64,000 bases of DNA. It comes from Calliphora vicina. Taxonomy: Eukaryota > Arthropoda > Insecta > Diptera > Calliphoridae. The DNA lies in contig NC_088780.1 in assembly GCF_958450345.1 (NCBI RefSeq), positions 102,994,226-103,058,225 of the forward strand, written 5' to 3'. Made by a program: the position numbers and the translations under genes. The stretch's first letter is position 1. The number at the start of each line of letters is the position of its first letter. Below, one piece after another: positions 1 to 11,818 of this stretch. Below the pieces are notes generated by a model, which saw nothing but the letters and a program-made list of their open reading frames with translations, was not told the origin of the DNA and ran no database searches.

Positions 1-1290
1 TTGTTTAGTAAAATTCATGGATGGATTTTGCTCTTTAGTAAAATTTTCGATCAAAGGATCGATCAATTTTGCTGTTTAGTAAAATTCATCGGATCGATAA
101 ATTTTGCTCTTTAGTAAAATTCATCGATCCCGGATCGATCACTTTTGCTCTTTAGTAAAATTCATCGATCCCGGATCGATCAATTTTGCTCTTTAGTAAA
201 ATGTATCGATCCCGGATCTATCAATTAGGCTCTTTAGTAAAATTAATCGATCCCAAATCGATAAATTTAGCTCTTTAGTAAAATTCATCGATCCCGGATC
301 GATAAATTTTGTTCTTTAGTAAAATTCATCGATCCCGGATCGATCAATTAGGCTCTTTAGTAAAATTCATCGATCCCGGATCGATCAATTTTGCTCGTTA
401 GTAAAATTCATCGATCTGCGGTCGATAAATTTTGCTCTTTAGTAAAATTCATCGATCCGCGATCGATCAATTTTGCTCTTTAGTAAAATTCATCGATCCG
501 CGATCGATCAATTTTGCTCTTTAGTAAAATTCATGGATCCGCGATTGATCAATTTTGCTCTTTAGAAAAATTCATCGATCCCGCATCGATCAATTTTGCT
601 CTTAAGTAAAATTCATCAATCCCGGATCGATCAATTTTGCTTTTTAGTAAAATTCATCGATTCTGGATCGATAAATTTTGCTCTTTAGTAAAATTCATTG
701 GTCCAGGATCGATAAATTTTGATCTTTGGTAAAATTCATTGGTCCAGGATCACGATCGATCAGTTTTGCTGTTAAGTAAAATTCATCGATTCCGATCGAT
801 CATTTAGTAAAATTCTCTTTAGTAAAATTTTCGATCCACGATCGATCAATCTTTAGTAAAATTCATTGGACCAGAATCGATCAGTTTTGCTGTTTAGTAA
901 AATTCATCGATCCTGGATCGATCAATTTAGCTTTTTAATAGATCGATTCCGGATCAAAAAATTTTGCTCTTTAGTAAATTTCATCGATGCCGAAAATGTT
1001 CAATCCCACATCGATGCATTTTCGATACCAAATGGATGAATTTTAGTCTTTAGTAAAACTTTCGTTACCCGATCTTTTGCAAAATTTCTGATATCTGATA
1101 CCAGATCGAAATAGCGAAATTCATCGATCCAGGAACAATAAATTTTGCTCTTTAATAAAATTTTTAATCTTAGATCGATGCATTTCCGATCCCAAATCGA
1201 TGAATTTTACTCTTTAGTAAAACTTTCGTTCCTGATCTTTAATAAAATTTCCTGTCGATCTGGATCGATGAAATTTACTCTTTCTTAAAA
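1..1290. repeat. 41-bp AT-rich satellite array
   Basis: About 30 head-to-tail copies of a 41-base unit: TTTTGCTCTTTAGTAAAATT followed by CATCGATCCCGGATCGATCAA. The period is visible from the spacing of successive TCATCGATC words (for example 121 and 162). Each good unit carries a dyad, ATCGATCC-C-GGATCGAT. Copies are regular to about 700 and then decay, with insertions and lost periods, until about 1290. The array runs off the left edge. No coding capacity is seen. Confidence 0.93.
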
Positions 1291-2757
1291 TTGTCAGATA
1301 TAGATATAATATTTCTGTTAGTAGCTATTTTTCTGTTTTAATCTTTCAGATAATCTAAATTAATTGGCAATGAAAAGTTGATGTCTTTAACTTTTGTTAT
1401 TTTTTAAAGAAGATCTCCAATTTTCAGAACCTAGTTCAGGGATTAGCAATATCCAATCGTTATAATTTAGTTAAAGCCTTAAAAATTGTGTTTATTAAAG
1501 CCGTAAAAATTACTTTATTAGCATAATTCACAACAGTCCTATTCTTTTAAGAAACTAGGAAAAAAACACAAACAATTGTGCGGATACGGATGCGCATTTA
1601 ACTTTAAAATTTTTACTACTATTGCCATAAATGTGTGTTTGTGTAAGTAAGTATATGTGATGTTACTATGATGCCACTAACTGCTGCATTATCACATGAA
1701 AAAAAGTGTTTTTTATTCAGTTACAACACAGACGACATAAAATTCTGCTGCATAAACTGTTGTGGCACCCAAAAATTTCCTGATGCTGTATATTTTTTTT
1801 TTAAATAAATTGTCATTTAGTTGTTGCTGTTGTTCATGCTTTTGGGGCTGGGTTGTACTAAAAATATTCTTTGTTTTTGTTTGAATGAATTGCCAGCCTT
1901 TTTTTGGTTTGTCTTTATCCCTTTGCCATTGTTGCTCTTGTATTGTACTGGAGGCTGTTGAACTAGTGACTCTAGAGTATTTTTGTAGTATTTGTGCTTT
2001 TTTTTTTTGCTCTGCTTGACCAATATTTGTGCCAAAAATAGTTAGACTCATAGATATTTTTTGCACAAATTTTTTTTTGTATGCTTTAAATAACAAAAAC
2101 TAAAGAGTATAGAAAATTATAATATAAAACTAGTTGTATACGTTAAGCCTTAATTGTACAAAGGAAGAAAAAAAAACAGACTCTGACATCTCAAAATTGT
2201 ACACGTTCACTCACGTTCAGTTTGAGTTCAAAAGTCAATGAACGTTAAACAGGAAAATGTTCAACTGCAGTTTGTTGTTTGTTTTTGTTGTCTTGTTTTG
2301 GGTAATAAAGGAAAATTTATCAATTTTTAAAACAATTATGGCTGCATCCTAAAGTAGGCCACAATTTATAGATTTACGTGAAGCCTAAAAGTATGCGGTG
2401 TGTTTTTAATGAAAACAAGTTTTTTATGTAAAAATTCACATAAAATTTAATGGTTATTTTTCAGCTTATTGTAAAAAAAAAACATGAATACTTATTCTAC
2501 GGACAGTTTTAACCCTTATAGCTGGGTTCAAAGGTCAAAGTTTGGAATATTTTGATTTTTTTACTAAATTATAATAAATTATTTGTTTTTGAAGGCAATT
2601 TTGAAATGGTTAAGACTTCATACTTGATTTGAATCAAATGAAATTAATTCCTGAATCCAGCTTGGAGCCTAACTAATTGTGCTTAACTTTTATTTCATGT
2701 ATAAATAAGAATTTAACATTTAGACATCTTCAGGTTCTAAATAAAGTTTGAATATAA
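1291..2757. other. AT-rich intergenic DNA, no gene seen
   Basis: AT-rich sequence with homopolymer runs. One minus-strand open stretch (1713-2096) is Lys/Gln-rich, low in complexity and resembles no family I know. I see no RNA gene or element end here. Confidence 0.5.
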
Positions 2758-3372
2758 TAACACTGTCCAACAAATTGATACTTTTTGATTGGAACAGAAT
2801 AGCGGCGCTATAATTCTGAAAGGTCATGTTGAGTATATCATTTTTGTAGAATAAACTTATAGTCCAGCTGATCTGAATTTTTTTCTATAGTGGGTCAAAG
2901 TTTTAATTTTTTTAATGAAGGAAGCATTGTACTAATAGATAAAAATGTTGTAAGTTAATGTCTGAAAGAATTCTTATTGTCAGAATTATATTGTAGAATT
3001 TTATGGGGATCATTTTTGTAGAAGATCTTAACCCTCTATCTCCTCTCTGTAGGGAGACCCATATTTCGAGAAAATCAAAAAAAAGTCCTTTCAAAAAGGA
3101 CCTTTAAGGATTAAAAAATTCTGCAAAAATGTTTGCTGGAAAATTTCAGTGGGGGTAACCAACGATACAAAAGTTGTGAATAAAGCCCTAAAGTCCTCGG
3201 TTCTCACATTTTTTTAAAAAAATTGCTAAAAATCCAAGTATGATCCGAATGGGCTGAAATTAAAATATAAATAGTCCTTAAGGAGATCTACAAAAAACAT
3301 GCATGCATACTTATGTAAGTTATCTCTTTTAGTTCAAGAGATATTTAGGTTTATTTATTTATTTTTAATTCT
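2758..3372 (-). mobile_element. Truncated ACTGTCCAACA-ended repeat
   Basis: Starts with AACACTGTCCAACAAATTG and then follows, as reverse complement, the right half of the complete copy at 12,461-13,865. Shared blocks include the stretch around GGTCCTTTTTGAAAGGAC and the word GATCTACAAAAAACATGC. The copy stops inside the element near 3372, so it is a single-ended fragment. It is non-coding. Confidence 0.75.
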
Positions 3373-4555
3373 GGAAATATTGACCCACAATTTCATTTGA
3401 AAATTTTGTACAGTATTGTCGGAATGATGCAGTCCACGGTGAGTGGTATAGAATTATGCATCTTCTTAAAATTGTGCGTATTTCAAACTCAAATTTAACT
3501 AATTTGTTTAGCCAGTAATTTACAAAACAGCCACAAACTTCAAACCAATTAACATTTACCACTAAATATCTGTGTCTAAATGTTAAATTTAATGTAATTT
3601 ATTACTATAATTGCAGTGATTACAAGTAATTAAAATTTTAGAAAGTTGGCTGCTAAACTTTACCAGTAGCAATTGTATGAGTGCTTACATACATATCTAA
3701 TTAGTTTGGTAAAAAATGTTTAGTGTTTTAAACAAAACAAAACAATTATAACAAAAGTAGGCAATATTTTCAAATTGTTGATAAATCCTAAAAATATGCA
3801 AAGCATTTTTCGTATAAAAGAAAACATAAATAATATGTATTTGAATGTCCAATTACTAGCACAAAAATGTTAACGATTTGTATTTAAATAACAATTAAAA
3901 TATATGAATGCTTAAATTTTAATTAAATTAAATTGATTTTCATAAATCTCATTAATTAAGGCATTTACAATTTATTTATTGGTGCTTTATAAAGAATTTT
4001 TTTAATTTTCAATTTAATTTCCTTATCAAAAAAAACGACTTAAGTAATATATGTATTTTTTCAAATATAACAGGGATTTTTTGCTACTACTATTTAAAAT
4101 TCTCTAAATGTAGCGCATTAAATTTTCATATATTTTTTTAAACCTTAAAATATGCTACAAATTTTGTAAATATTCAAAAAGAAACTTATATTTTAACAGC
4201 TAAACTTTTCTGCTTTATAATATACATAAAGTGCCAAAGCGTTAATAGTTGTTATAAACTGTAAGTAGCTTTTTGCAAAATTCTTTAACATTTTAGTTGG
4301 GATTTTAATTTATTTCTAACTAAAAACTTTTTAATGTACGGTCTTAATTTTAACATTTAAACACACATGTCTTAACATGTTCATAGTAAGCTGTTGTTAA
4401 ATTTGTCGAAACCAGCAGCTACTAAAAGTAGGCAATATTTATAAGTCATTAGTTAAATCTACTCGCAAAGTATGCTACAATTTAATATGCCCAATACTGC
4501 TAACAAAATTTATAAATACAAATATTTATTTATTATTAGGCTGGCCCTTGAATAA
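3373..4555. other. AT-rich intergenic DNA, no gene seen
   Basis: No gene seen. The phrase AAAGTAGGCAATATTT occurs near 3753 and near 4424 in similar surroundings, which suggests an old dispersed or duplicated repeat. Confidence 0.45.
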
Positions 4556-5310
4556 AACAAATAAGAAAGTATGGTCGGTCAAGCCCGACCATTTAATACC
4601 CTACACTAAGTAAAAGAGCAACAAAAATTTTTCTTTTAAAATTTCAATAATTTATATATTTGAGTGATTTTCGGAAGTGGGGTTATATGGGGGCTATGAC
4701 CAATTATGGACCGATCACCATAAAATTAGGTCGTGTGATTTATGTCTATATTAAAGTTAACTATGTTGAATTTTGTGTGTTTACCAACCTTTTTAAGCGA
4801 TTTATGCACGTTAAAGTGATTTTCGGAAGCGGGTCTATATGGGAGCTATGACTAATTATGGACCGATCGTAACAAAATTTGGTGACATGAATTTTGTGTA
4901 TATAAAACTTATTTGGAGCGGAATTTGTGGAGATACATATATAAATTATACATTTATGACCGATAAAGTCCAATTTCGGGAGGACATTTGTATGGGGGCT
5001 AGGTGAAATAGTGGACCGATTTCAGCCAGTTTCAATAGGCTTGGTCCTTGAGCCGAAAAAATAATATGTACCAAATTTGATCGAAATATCTTCAAAATTG
5101 CGACCTGTACTCTGCGCACAAGGTTTACATGGACAGCCAGCCAGCCAGCCGACCAGACGGACGGACGGACGGACATCGCTTAATCGACTCAGAAAGTGAT
5201 TCTAAGTCGATCGGTATACTTTAAGGTGGGTGTTAGACTAATATTTTTGGGCGTTACAAACATATGCACAAACGCATAATACCCTCCCCACTATGGTGGT
5301 GTAGGGTATA
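4556..5310 (+). mobile_element. Mini-me-like non-autonomous repeat, family 1
   Basis: The left end has the hairpin ATGGTCGG-TCAAG-CCCGACCAT, followed by TTTCGGAAG and GACCGATC blocks. Near 5136-5175 is a CAGC/GGAC tetranucleotide tract (GTCY on the other strand). The right end contains ATACCCTCCCCACTATGGTG and GTGTAGGGTATA. A near-identical copy in the same orientation is at 31,690-32,365, and a reversed one is at 15,261-15,725. The GTCY tract is the hallmark of dipteran mini-me elements; that name is my inference. No protein is encoded. Confidence 0.75.
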
Positions 5311-5539
5311 AAAATAGTCTGACATCGTTAAAAAATTATAAAATTTCATCCTTCTTGTCTTGTATTTTAAAATTTTTTTAAAACGAAATTTCTAAAAATC
5401 TTGTACCAACAACCATCAATATGTAGTTTTGGCCTTCTATGGTGACCTGCATCAGTTATGGTTCAAACTGTACAGCATTTTATAAAGTAATTAATTTCTT
5501 AAAACTTTAAAGGACTTATTTTTAAATTTGTGTTGACAA

Positions 5540-5760
5540 TAAAACATGGGGAGTAGGGTCAATTATAGACCGATCGTCACAAAAGTTGGTAGACCAATTT
5601 ATGTATAAGTCCGATTTCATCACGATATTAATTATTATAAGACATTTATGAATATTCAATTCATTTTCTGAGGGGGGTCTAGAATGGGGTTTAGGTACAA
5701 ATGTTGCCCGATTTTTATTCCCTTACAGTATAATTTCGAAGTACTAAGAAATAATTTGTT
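5540..5760 (+). mobile_element. Diverged fragment of family-1 repeat
   Basis: Contains the family-1 phrases TTATAGACCGATCGTCACAA and GGGGTCTAGAATGGGGTTTAGG, far more diverged than the copy just upstream and without either end. It is an older insertion of the same family. Confidence 0.5.
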
Positions 5761-5888
5761 TAAAATTTTATCAGGATTTTCGCATAATCAACATATTTAT
5801 GACTGCTAAAACTTTATTGCGTGAGGAAATCATTGAACGATATTGCCGATTTTCATGCCATAAATCCATTCCGAAAAACTAAGCCATT

Positions 5889-5946
5889 GAATTCTATTTA
5901 AATAAAAGCCTTTGAATGCAGTGGCTTTTATTTAAATATAGAATTC
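5889..5946. repeat. Imperfect hairpin of about 22 bp stem
   Basis: GAATTCTATTTAAATAAAAGCC (split here as GAATTCTA + TTTAAATAAAAGCC) is followed after 12 bases by its near-exact reverse complement. The surroundings (to about 6000) are rich in GAATTAATTCAT words shared with 7841-8335 and 22,030-22,165. Confidence 0.6.
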
Positions 5947-6017
5947 ATTAGTGGTTGAATTAATTCATAACATAATTCATTGAAACTTTGAATGTTTTGC
6001 TTTTAATCATTTACAAA

Positions 6018-6965
6018 ATGAATAGAAACAAATTTACTAAAAGCTCGGTATTTTTTTCAAAATTTTCAGCTTTTATTTCGAAAAATTTGTACAATATAAA
6101 TTTATTCAAAGTATTTTCCCATCTTTCTGGCAATATAGATATGGATTCTGAGCCAAAATAACTGCTCATCTTTTGAGACCAAGAACGAATCAAACCATTA
6201 TCGGATACTCTGTTCCAAAGTGAAGAGTATCCCAGAGAGAGCGTTCTGCATCGATTAAAATAGTAGTCGGACGGGGCAAGATCAGGATTAAAAATCGGGT
6301 GAGTCAAAATTTCCCAATCACTTATTTCTAAATAGTTTTTAACAGGTATTGCCACATGTGACCGAGCGCTGTCATGATGGAATATTACGTTTTCATGTCT
6401 GGTCGCATATTCTGGGCGTTTTCGGCCAATACTCGCATTACCTTAGATCCAGAGATATTTGAATTCGATTCGGCTGGTTGGCCGGGCTTCACTTACGCTT
6501 CGGGTTATCGTAATGGATCCGCAAGTAATGAATTGATGCAAAAATGCAGCATTTCGACATATAAAATCGTCTTTCAAGCTCTCTCTGCTTCAATTCGTAT
6601 GGTACTCAATTTCCCTGCTTTTGGATGAATCCTGCTCACAAAAGTTTTAAAATTGCTGCTTGAGTATCTTCCAATGATTTTTGAAGTACTTGTTGAGTTT
6701 TACAACAGCCTGCTGGGAGTAATGACTCCAATTCTTGGTCTTCAAACTTTTTATGCTGGCCCTTTTCTTTGTCTTCCGTATCAAAATCAACACTTCCGAA
6801 CCGCATAAGCCATCTATCGTACATTGAAACCGATGAAACACATTCACCATAAGCTTAGTTGAGCAATCGGTGTGCTTCAGTGGCACTTTCTTTCAAATTA
6901 GAGAAGTAAAGCAAAACTTCCCGCATATAAAGCTTTGAACATTCAACATTATACAGCCCAATTAT
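6018..6965 (-). pseudogene. Mariner-family transposase fossil (D34D)
   Basis: Minus-strand fragments in two frames align along nearly the whole of a mariner transposase. The N-terminal part reads ...GSVDFDTEDKEKGQ and FEDQELESLL. Then comes a catalytic segment HHDSARSHVAIPVKNYLEIS followed by HPIFNPDLAPSDYYF. Exactly 34 residues separate the Asp of HHD from the Asp of PSDYY, the D34D spacing of mariners. The C-terminal LPERWE motif is near 6100. Stops, frameshifts and deletions (including most of the region before the second Asp) make it inactive. Its 5' leader is interrupted by the repeat at 7005-7681 and resumes at 7682-7765. Family identity is secure; the subfamily is not. Confidence 0.88.
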
Positions 6966-7004
6966 GAAAAAAAATTGTTTTTTCCTTTTTCTTTTTTTAT
7001 ACCC

Positions 7005-7681
7005 TTCACCTTCGTGAGAAGGGTGAGAAGGGTTTCCACAATATAATTTTCCGACCCTATAAAGTATATTTATTCTTGATCCTTATAGACAGCGGAGTCG
7101 ATTTAGCCATGTCCGTGTGTCTGTCTGTTGAAATCAATTTTCCGAAGCTCCCAAATAACTTACATACACGACTCATACATCAATATCTCCGGAATTATTC
7201 GGTTGCTATTTAAAATCGAGAAAATCGGTGCACAAATGGGTGAGATATAAGGAAAAAACCAGGACAACCTCAATTTTTTAATTATATCTGGATTACTAAT
7301 TCATTAATATAGACAATATGGATATTTCAAAGACCTTTGCAACGACGTATATAAGACTTGGACCTACAAAATCGGAAAAAATATTTTTTAACCCGAATTT
7401 TTTTGTTCACCAAAAGTTTTTTTCGCTAAATATTAAACAAAAAATTAAAAAAGCAAAAAAAAAATTAAATTTTAAAAAAAAATATTTTTTTCAAATATAA
7501 AAAATTTAAAAATAAAAAAATATTTTAAAAAAAATGAAAAAAAAAATGTTCCAAATAATTAAAAAACTGCAAAAAAAAATAAATTTTGTTTAGCTAAAAA
7601 TATTTTAAATTTTTATTTTGAAGTATAATTTGGTGAAGGGTATATAAGATTCGGCACAGCCGAATATTATCTCTTACTTGT
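7005..7681 (+). mobile_element. Mini-me-like non-autonomous repeat, family 2
   Basis: Begins ATACCCTTCACCTTCGTGAG and ends with TTCGGCACAGCCGAATATTA, then CTTACTTGTTT. A short GTCTGTCTGT tract lies near 7115-7128. The middle is A-rich simple sequence. It splits the 5' leader of the neighbouring mariner: mariner-like sequence with CTCCCGGGGAATTTTTTCAT resumes right after it. Reversed copies are at 20,601-21,299 and 23,833-24,495. It is non-coding. Confidence 0.75.
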
Positions 7682-7840
7682 TTAACATAGAGTTTGAATA
7701 GGAAAAAATAGAAAAGGGAAAACACTCCCGGGGAATTTTTTCATAATTGGCCTGAATATTGTTCAATGGCTAAGTAGGAATGAATAAATGACAGATATGT
7801 AAATTACGTATAAGTTATTAAAAACAAAAACCGCGTTCAA

Positions 7841-8335
7841 AATTTACGTCATCCATTATAAATCCCGCATTTTTAAATTATACACCCAATAATAGAAGAA
7901 CAAAATTTAAGAAACCAGATTTCAATTAAAGAAAATTTTAAAGATTCAATAAGGAATTAATTCTATAAAGAATGAAATCTCAAAGGAATGAATTCAAGAG
8001 AGTTGAAGTATAAGGGAATTTAGCCTATGAATTAATTCATAATGAATTCATTAACACAATGTTTAATAGATAACATTTAATTTGATTTCAAAAATAGAAT
8101 CAAGAACTAATTCTTGATTCAAAAGATACGCCATCAATTGTAAATCCCGCATATTTAAGTTATACACCCAATAATATAAGAACTAAATTTAAGAAACCAG
8201 ATTTCAATTAAAGAAAATTTGAATGATTCAATAAGGAATTAATTCTATAACTAATCAATTCTCAATGGAATAAATTCGCGACATTTCAAGTACAAAGGAA
8301 TTTAGCCTATGAATTAATTCATACTGAATTCATTT
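7841..8335. repeat. Direct repeat, offset 282 bp
   Basis: A block containing AATCCCGCAT, TTATACACCCAATAATA, AAGAAACCAGATTTCAATTA and GAATTTAGCCTATGAATTAA occurs twice; AATCCCGCAT is at 7861 and 8143. Its second half also occurs inverted near 22,075-22,165. I infer a local duplication of a dispersed AT-rich repeat. Confidence 0.75.
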
Positions 8336-8992
8336 ACTTTGTCAATTTTCAACCGATTTAAACAAATTAATGTTTGTTTTACTTAGAAGGACATTGGTTT
8401 TAAGATTATTGTTATTTAAAAAGAAGATCTGAAAAAGCTCTCGTAATAGTTGAAAAGTTTAAAAATAAAGTTAAAAATTGTGATGTTATTTGAAATATCT
8501 CTACATATTTATATTAATAGAATATTGAAAGTTCATATAGTTGGAAAGACCTCGTTCGTACCTTGTCAATGTTGTTTAAAAATTTAAAATCAGTTAAATA
8601 ATGACTGAGTTAAGAATGTTTAAATTTGGAGGTCCAAAAAAATTTACTTTTGCCTATATCTCGAAAATTTGAGAGTGTATTGGAACTTTTGAAACCGGTT
8701 TTGTAATACACGCTGCTAGACATAGAATAAACGCATAGAACGGAAGGAGAGAGTAAAATATTACTCTCTTTTCACACATACGGGTGATACAAAAACAAAA
8801 TACATGCAATACATTCTCATGAATTAGGTTTCTGACAACAGACTTAGGTTTTTGGCTCTCAGTTACCTATCTAGTTGTTGTCTATGCTGCTAGACCTACA
8901 ACATGTACTAGGTCATTCGCGAAGTTATTGCAAAAAAAAAATTTTGTACCACAGTGCACTGTGGTCAACCATTTCCTAGGTATTTGTAATTA
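8336..8992. other. Intergenic DNA with an 18-bp perfect palindrome
   Basis: No gene seen. At 8948-8965 lies ACCACAGTGCACTGTGGT, a perfect 18-base palindrome. Confidence 0.45.
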
Positions 8993-9319
8993 TCTATATA
9001 TATAAAAATTGAATGGTCCATGTATGTAATGTCATCACGTGAGAACGGCTGGAGCGATTTGGATGATTTTTTTATTCGATTCTAAATTTTCAGGAGATGG
9101 TTTGTAAAGAAAAAAATTCAAAAATTCGGGGTAAAACTCGGAAATTCTTTTTTTGGGAGTCCAGTCAACTGTAATAAAAAAAGCTCCCTAAAGTATGCAG
9201 TACAAATTTAGATATTTTATTTGCAAATAAATAAGAACATGCTGGTGTGCGTGGGTTGGAAAAACTTGAAGAACTAACATTAGTAAATGCTACCGGGCGA
9301 AGCCGGGGCGATCAACTAG
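8993..9319 (+). mobile_element. Short non-autonomous Helitron
   Basis: The 5' end is TCTATATATATAAAAATTGA, the 3' end is CTAG, and the flanks are A (8992) and T (9320), the expected AT host dinucleotide. Just inside the 3' end is the GC-rich hairpin region CCGGGCGAAGCCGGGGCG. These are the structural marks of insect Helitrons: 5'-TC, 3'-CTRR, subterminal hairpin, no terminal inverted repeats, no target duplication. At 327 bases it encodes nothing and would depend on an autonomous Rep/helicase copy. Confidence 0.8.
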
Positions 9320-10860
9320 TCTTAATAATAAAAAATACTAATAATCACAATATTACTTAATCATAAAACGGTTTCATGGGTTTTGTTTTCAGCCAGTATT
9401 ATGAGCCATAAAATGTTTATGGCTTTTAAGGGTTTCAATTTAGTGATTTGTTTTTATTTTATGTTCTGTTATTTACCAAAAAGTATGCTCTATTTTCAAG
9501 TATATTAGTAACTCCATAAAATCTGCTGCAATTAATGGCTGCTGTTGATTTATTAAGTTTTATATTGGATTGTTTTTTTTTAAATATAAAGATTTTCACT
9601 TGTATATTTTTATAATCTTTATATGTGTATATAAATTTATCTATAGCTAATATTACATAAACCGGAAGCTAATAATTATTTCGTTAAATTTAATTTTTTT
9701 TTATCACTGGGATTATTTTTCTTTTAATATATAAATAAAATTTAAATAGTATGAGAATTAGAATTTTTTTTGTTTATTTTTTATTCACATACTAGAATTA
9801 GACTAAACTTTAGTCTGAGTTAAAGTAATCGTTTAAAGTATTTAGTTTGAAAACATTAAGTGTTAAGTATTTTTTTAGGTTTTAAATTTTATTGTATTAT
9901 TTAAATATCATAATTTTTAGTTGTTCAATTTTTGTTGTTTGTTTTTTTTTGGAAATTTTCGCACTTAGAGAGAGTTTATTCACTAGCTCAACTCATTGCT
10001 TAAAATTTTGCTTTGTTTTTGCTTTATTTCTTACAAAGTTCAATGATTTGACATTTTTGTTTTTTGTTTGCTTTCTTCAAAATTTATTTTTATATATATA
10101 ATTTTTGTAATATTTTTAGTACGCGCCCGGTTTTATTTTCTCGTTTGTTCGTTTTCCAACCGTTCTAATGCGCTCGTTAGTTTCATAAAGACTGAAAATT
10201 TGTTCTTTTATTTTTGTATTTTGTGGCTGCCATATGTTGTTATAACTTTTTTTCTGCTGCTGTTGTTGTTGTTGTTGCTTGTGTTTTTGTTCTTGGCCAA
10301 GTTAAGTTAGAGACCATGTAACCCTAAGGATAATAATTATTCACAATAGAAAACTGTTATACCCTTCAATTTTTTTTACTCATTGAGCACAAGTATTATT
10401 CTCTTTGTGTAAGTTTTCATTTCTCTTAAATCATTTTACCGGGTTTTATTTTGTTTTAAACAGCGCCACACATCTTTAGCTTGAAAACATTTTAATGCAA
10501 TTTTTTCGCCTTCTTTCACTAATAGTTTTTCGATTTTCTTGTAGTTCTTTTTTTTGTATTTTTTCATTTTGCATTTCAAGTGTCATATAAATGCTCTGAA
10601 GAAGAAAACTTGTAGAGAAGTTTTCATTAAAATGGAATTTTTCAATTTTCTAAATAAGTTTTTTTTTGTTATTTTGGTTTATTAAGAATGCAAAAGTTTA
10701 TGCAGCATTTTGGTTTTCTTGGAAAGTTGTCAATTTGTAAAATTAAATGAGAATTTCTTAATTATTTGGGCATTTAATTATAGGTATGTATGTATTGGCA
10801 AAATGAAGTTGAACAATTTTAAATGTATTTTTTTTGGGGAAATTCAAGATTTTAAAAACT
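9320..10860. other. T-rich intergenic DNA, no gene seen
   Basis: Strong T bias, with short GTT/CTG microsatellite tracts (for example near 10,254-10,280). Open stretches here encode only Phe/Leu-rich low-complexity peptides. No convincing gene. Confidence 0.45.
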
Positions 10861-11790
10861 TTATGTAAATTGTAAATTACACTGTGTTACAAACATTGTC
10901 TTGGAACTTGAACTAGTGACAGGAAAAACTTCAGAGGGAAATTTGTTCCACATACTGACAGTACGGCTAAAGACCGTATTTTCCCTGTAGTGTGTTCTGC
11001 GGTCCACTGACCAATCGACCAAACATCTGGGTATATCAGGAACAAGTTCTTCAAGTAAATTCATCGATTGAAGTACCAATAGAATAGAGAAACGAAACCC
11101 ATATCGCGTGGTGGATTCAACAAATCAATACAGTTGGATACCCTGCTGTACGCGGTCGTGATGCTCCAAAATAGACTGATATATAACGGCCCATACATGG
11201 GAGTTGTATTCCATTTTCGGTTGGTTATTGGGGGTGTAAATAATGAGGAGATCAGACAGATTGAAGTTATTCCTACCATTTCAGAAAACTGAGACACTTG
11301 AATGCTTCTTTTGACACTTGAAAAACGAAATTAGACCAGCGGAAATCACATTGTATTCTCATACCCAAAACATTAAGAGCTTCTGATTCTACAATATTTT
11401 TGTGTCAACATGCAGCACTTAGTCTTGCGAGCATTAAAATAAACCCTATTCATAGGACCCCAATCAGAGATTGTCACAAGTTCCCCCTTAAGGGAATCAT
11501 TCATTTGTTTCCTCATTGCAAAAGAATAAATAGGATTGGAATTTTGACGTAAAATGTCGTTTAGAAAAATAAGCAATAGAGTTGGACAAAGAACGGAGCC
11601 TTGCGGTATACTTGAATTTATCTTGAACTCGTTTGATGAAATCCCATCTACAACAACTCGTATAGTGTGATCTCTGGGAAAGTTCGATATAAATCGAGAG
11701 AAGTTATTAACGACATTAAAAGCAATAAGTGCCACACTCTATCGAACGCCTTGAAAATATCTCATTAATCATTATTATTTACGGAAAAAA
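10861..11790 (-). pseudogene. Non-LTR retrotransposon RT fossil, C-terminal part
   Basis: Minus-strand fragments in three frames. 11,373-11,735 reads FPRDHTIRVVVDGISS followed by SSIPQGSVLCPTLLLIF, which matches the reverse-transcriptase motif before the catalytic YADD/FADD box; here that box is corrupted (SFAMRK). A later KTKCCMLTQK follows. Downstream, 10,861-11,297 has SLFYWYFNR, then RENTVFSRTVSMWNKFPSEV, the usual C-terminal tail of Jockey/I-like elements. It is frameshifted, truncated and inactive. The clade cannot be fixed from this fragment. Confidence 0.8.
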
Positions 11791-11818
11791 ACCATCACAC
11801 AAAATCAAGGCTAAGCTA

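Noticed and set aside
1..1290. Regular repeats that might suggest a CRISPR array
   Set aside because: The units are contiguous, without unique spacers, and the DNA is from an animal nuclear genome. It is a satellite.
1713..2096. 127-codon minus-strand frame as a gene
   Set aside because: Low-complexity Lys/Gln/Thr-rich composition in AT-rich DNA, with no recognisable domain, splice context or codon pattern.
9892..10310. Hydrophobic plus-strand frames as membrane proteins
   Set aside because: The Phe/Leu content follows from T-rich simple sequence. No family resemblance.
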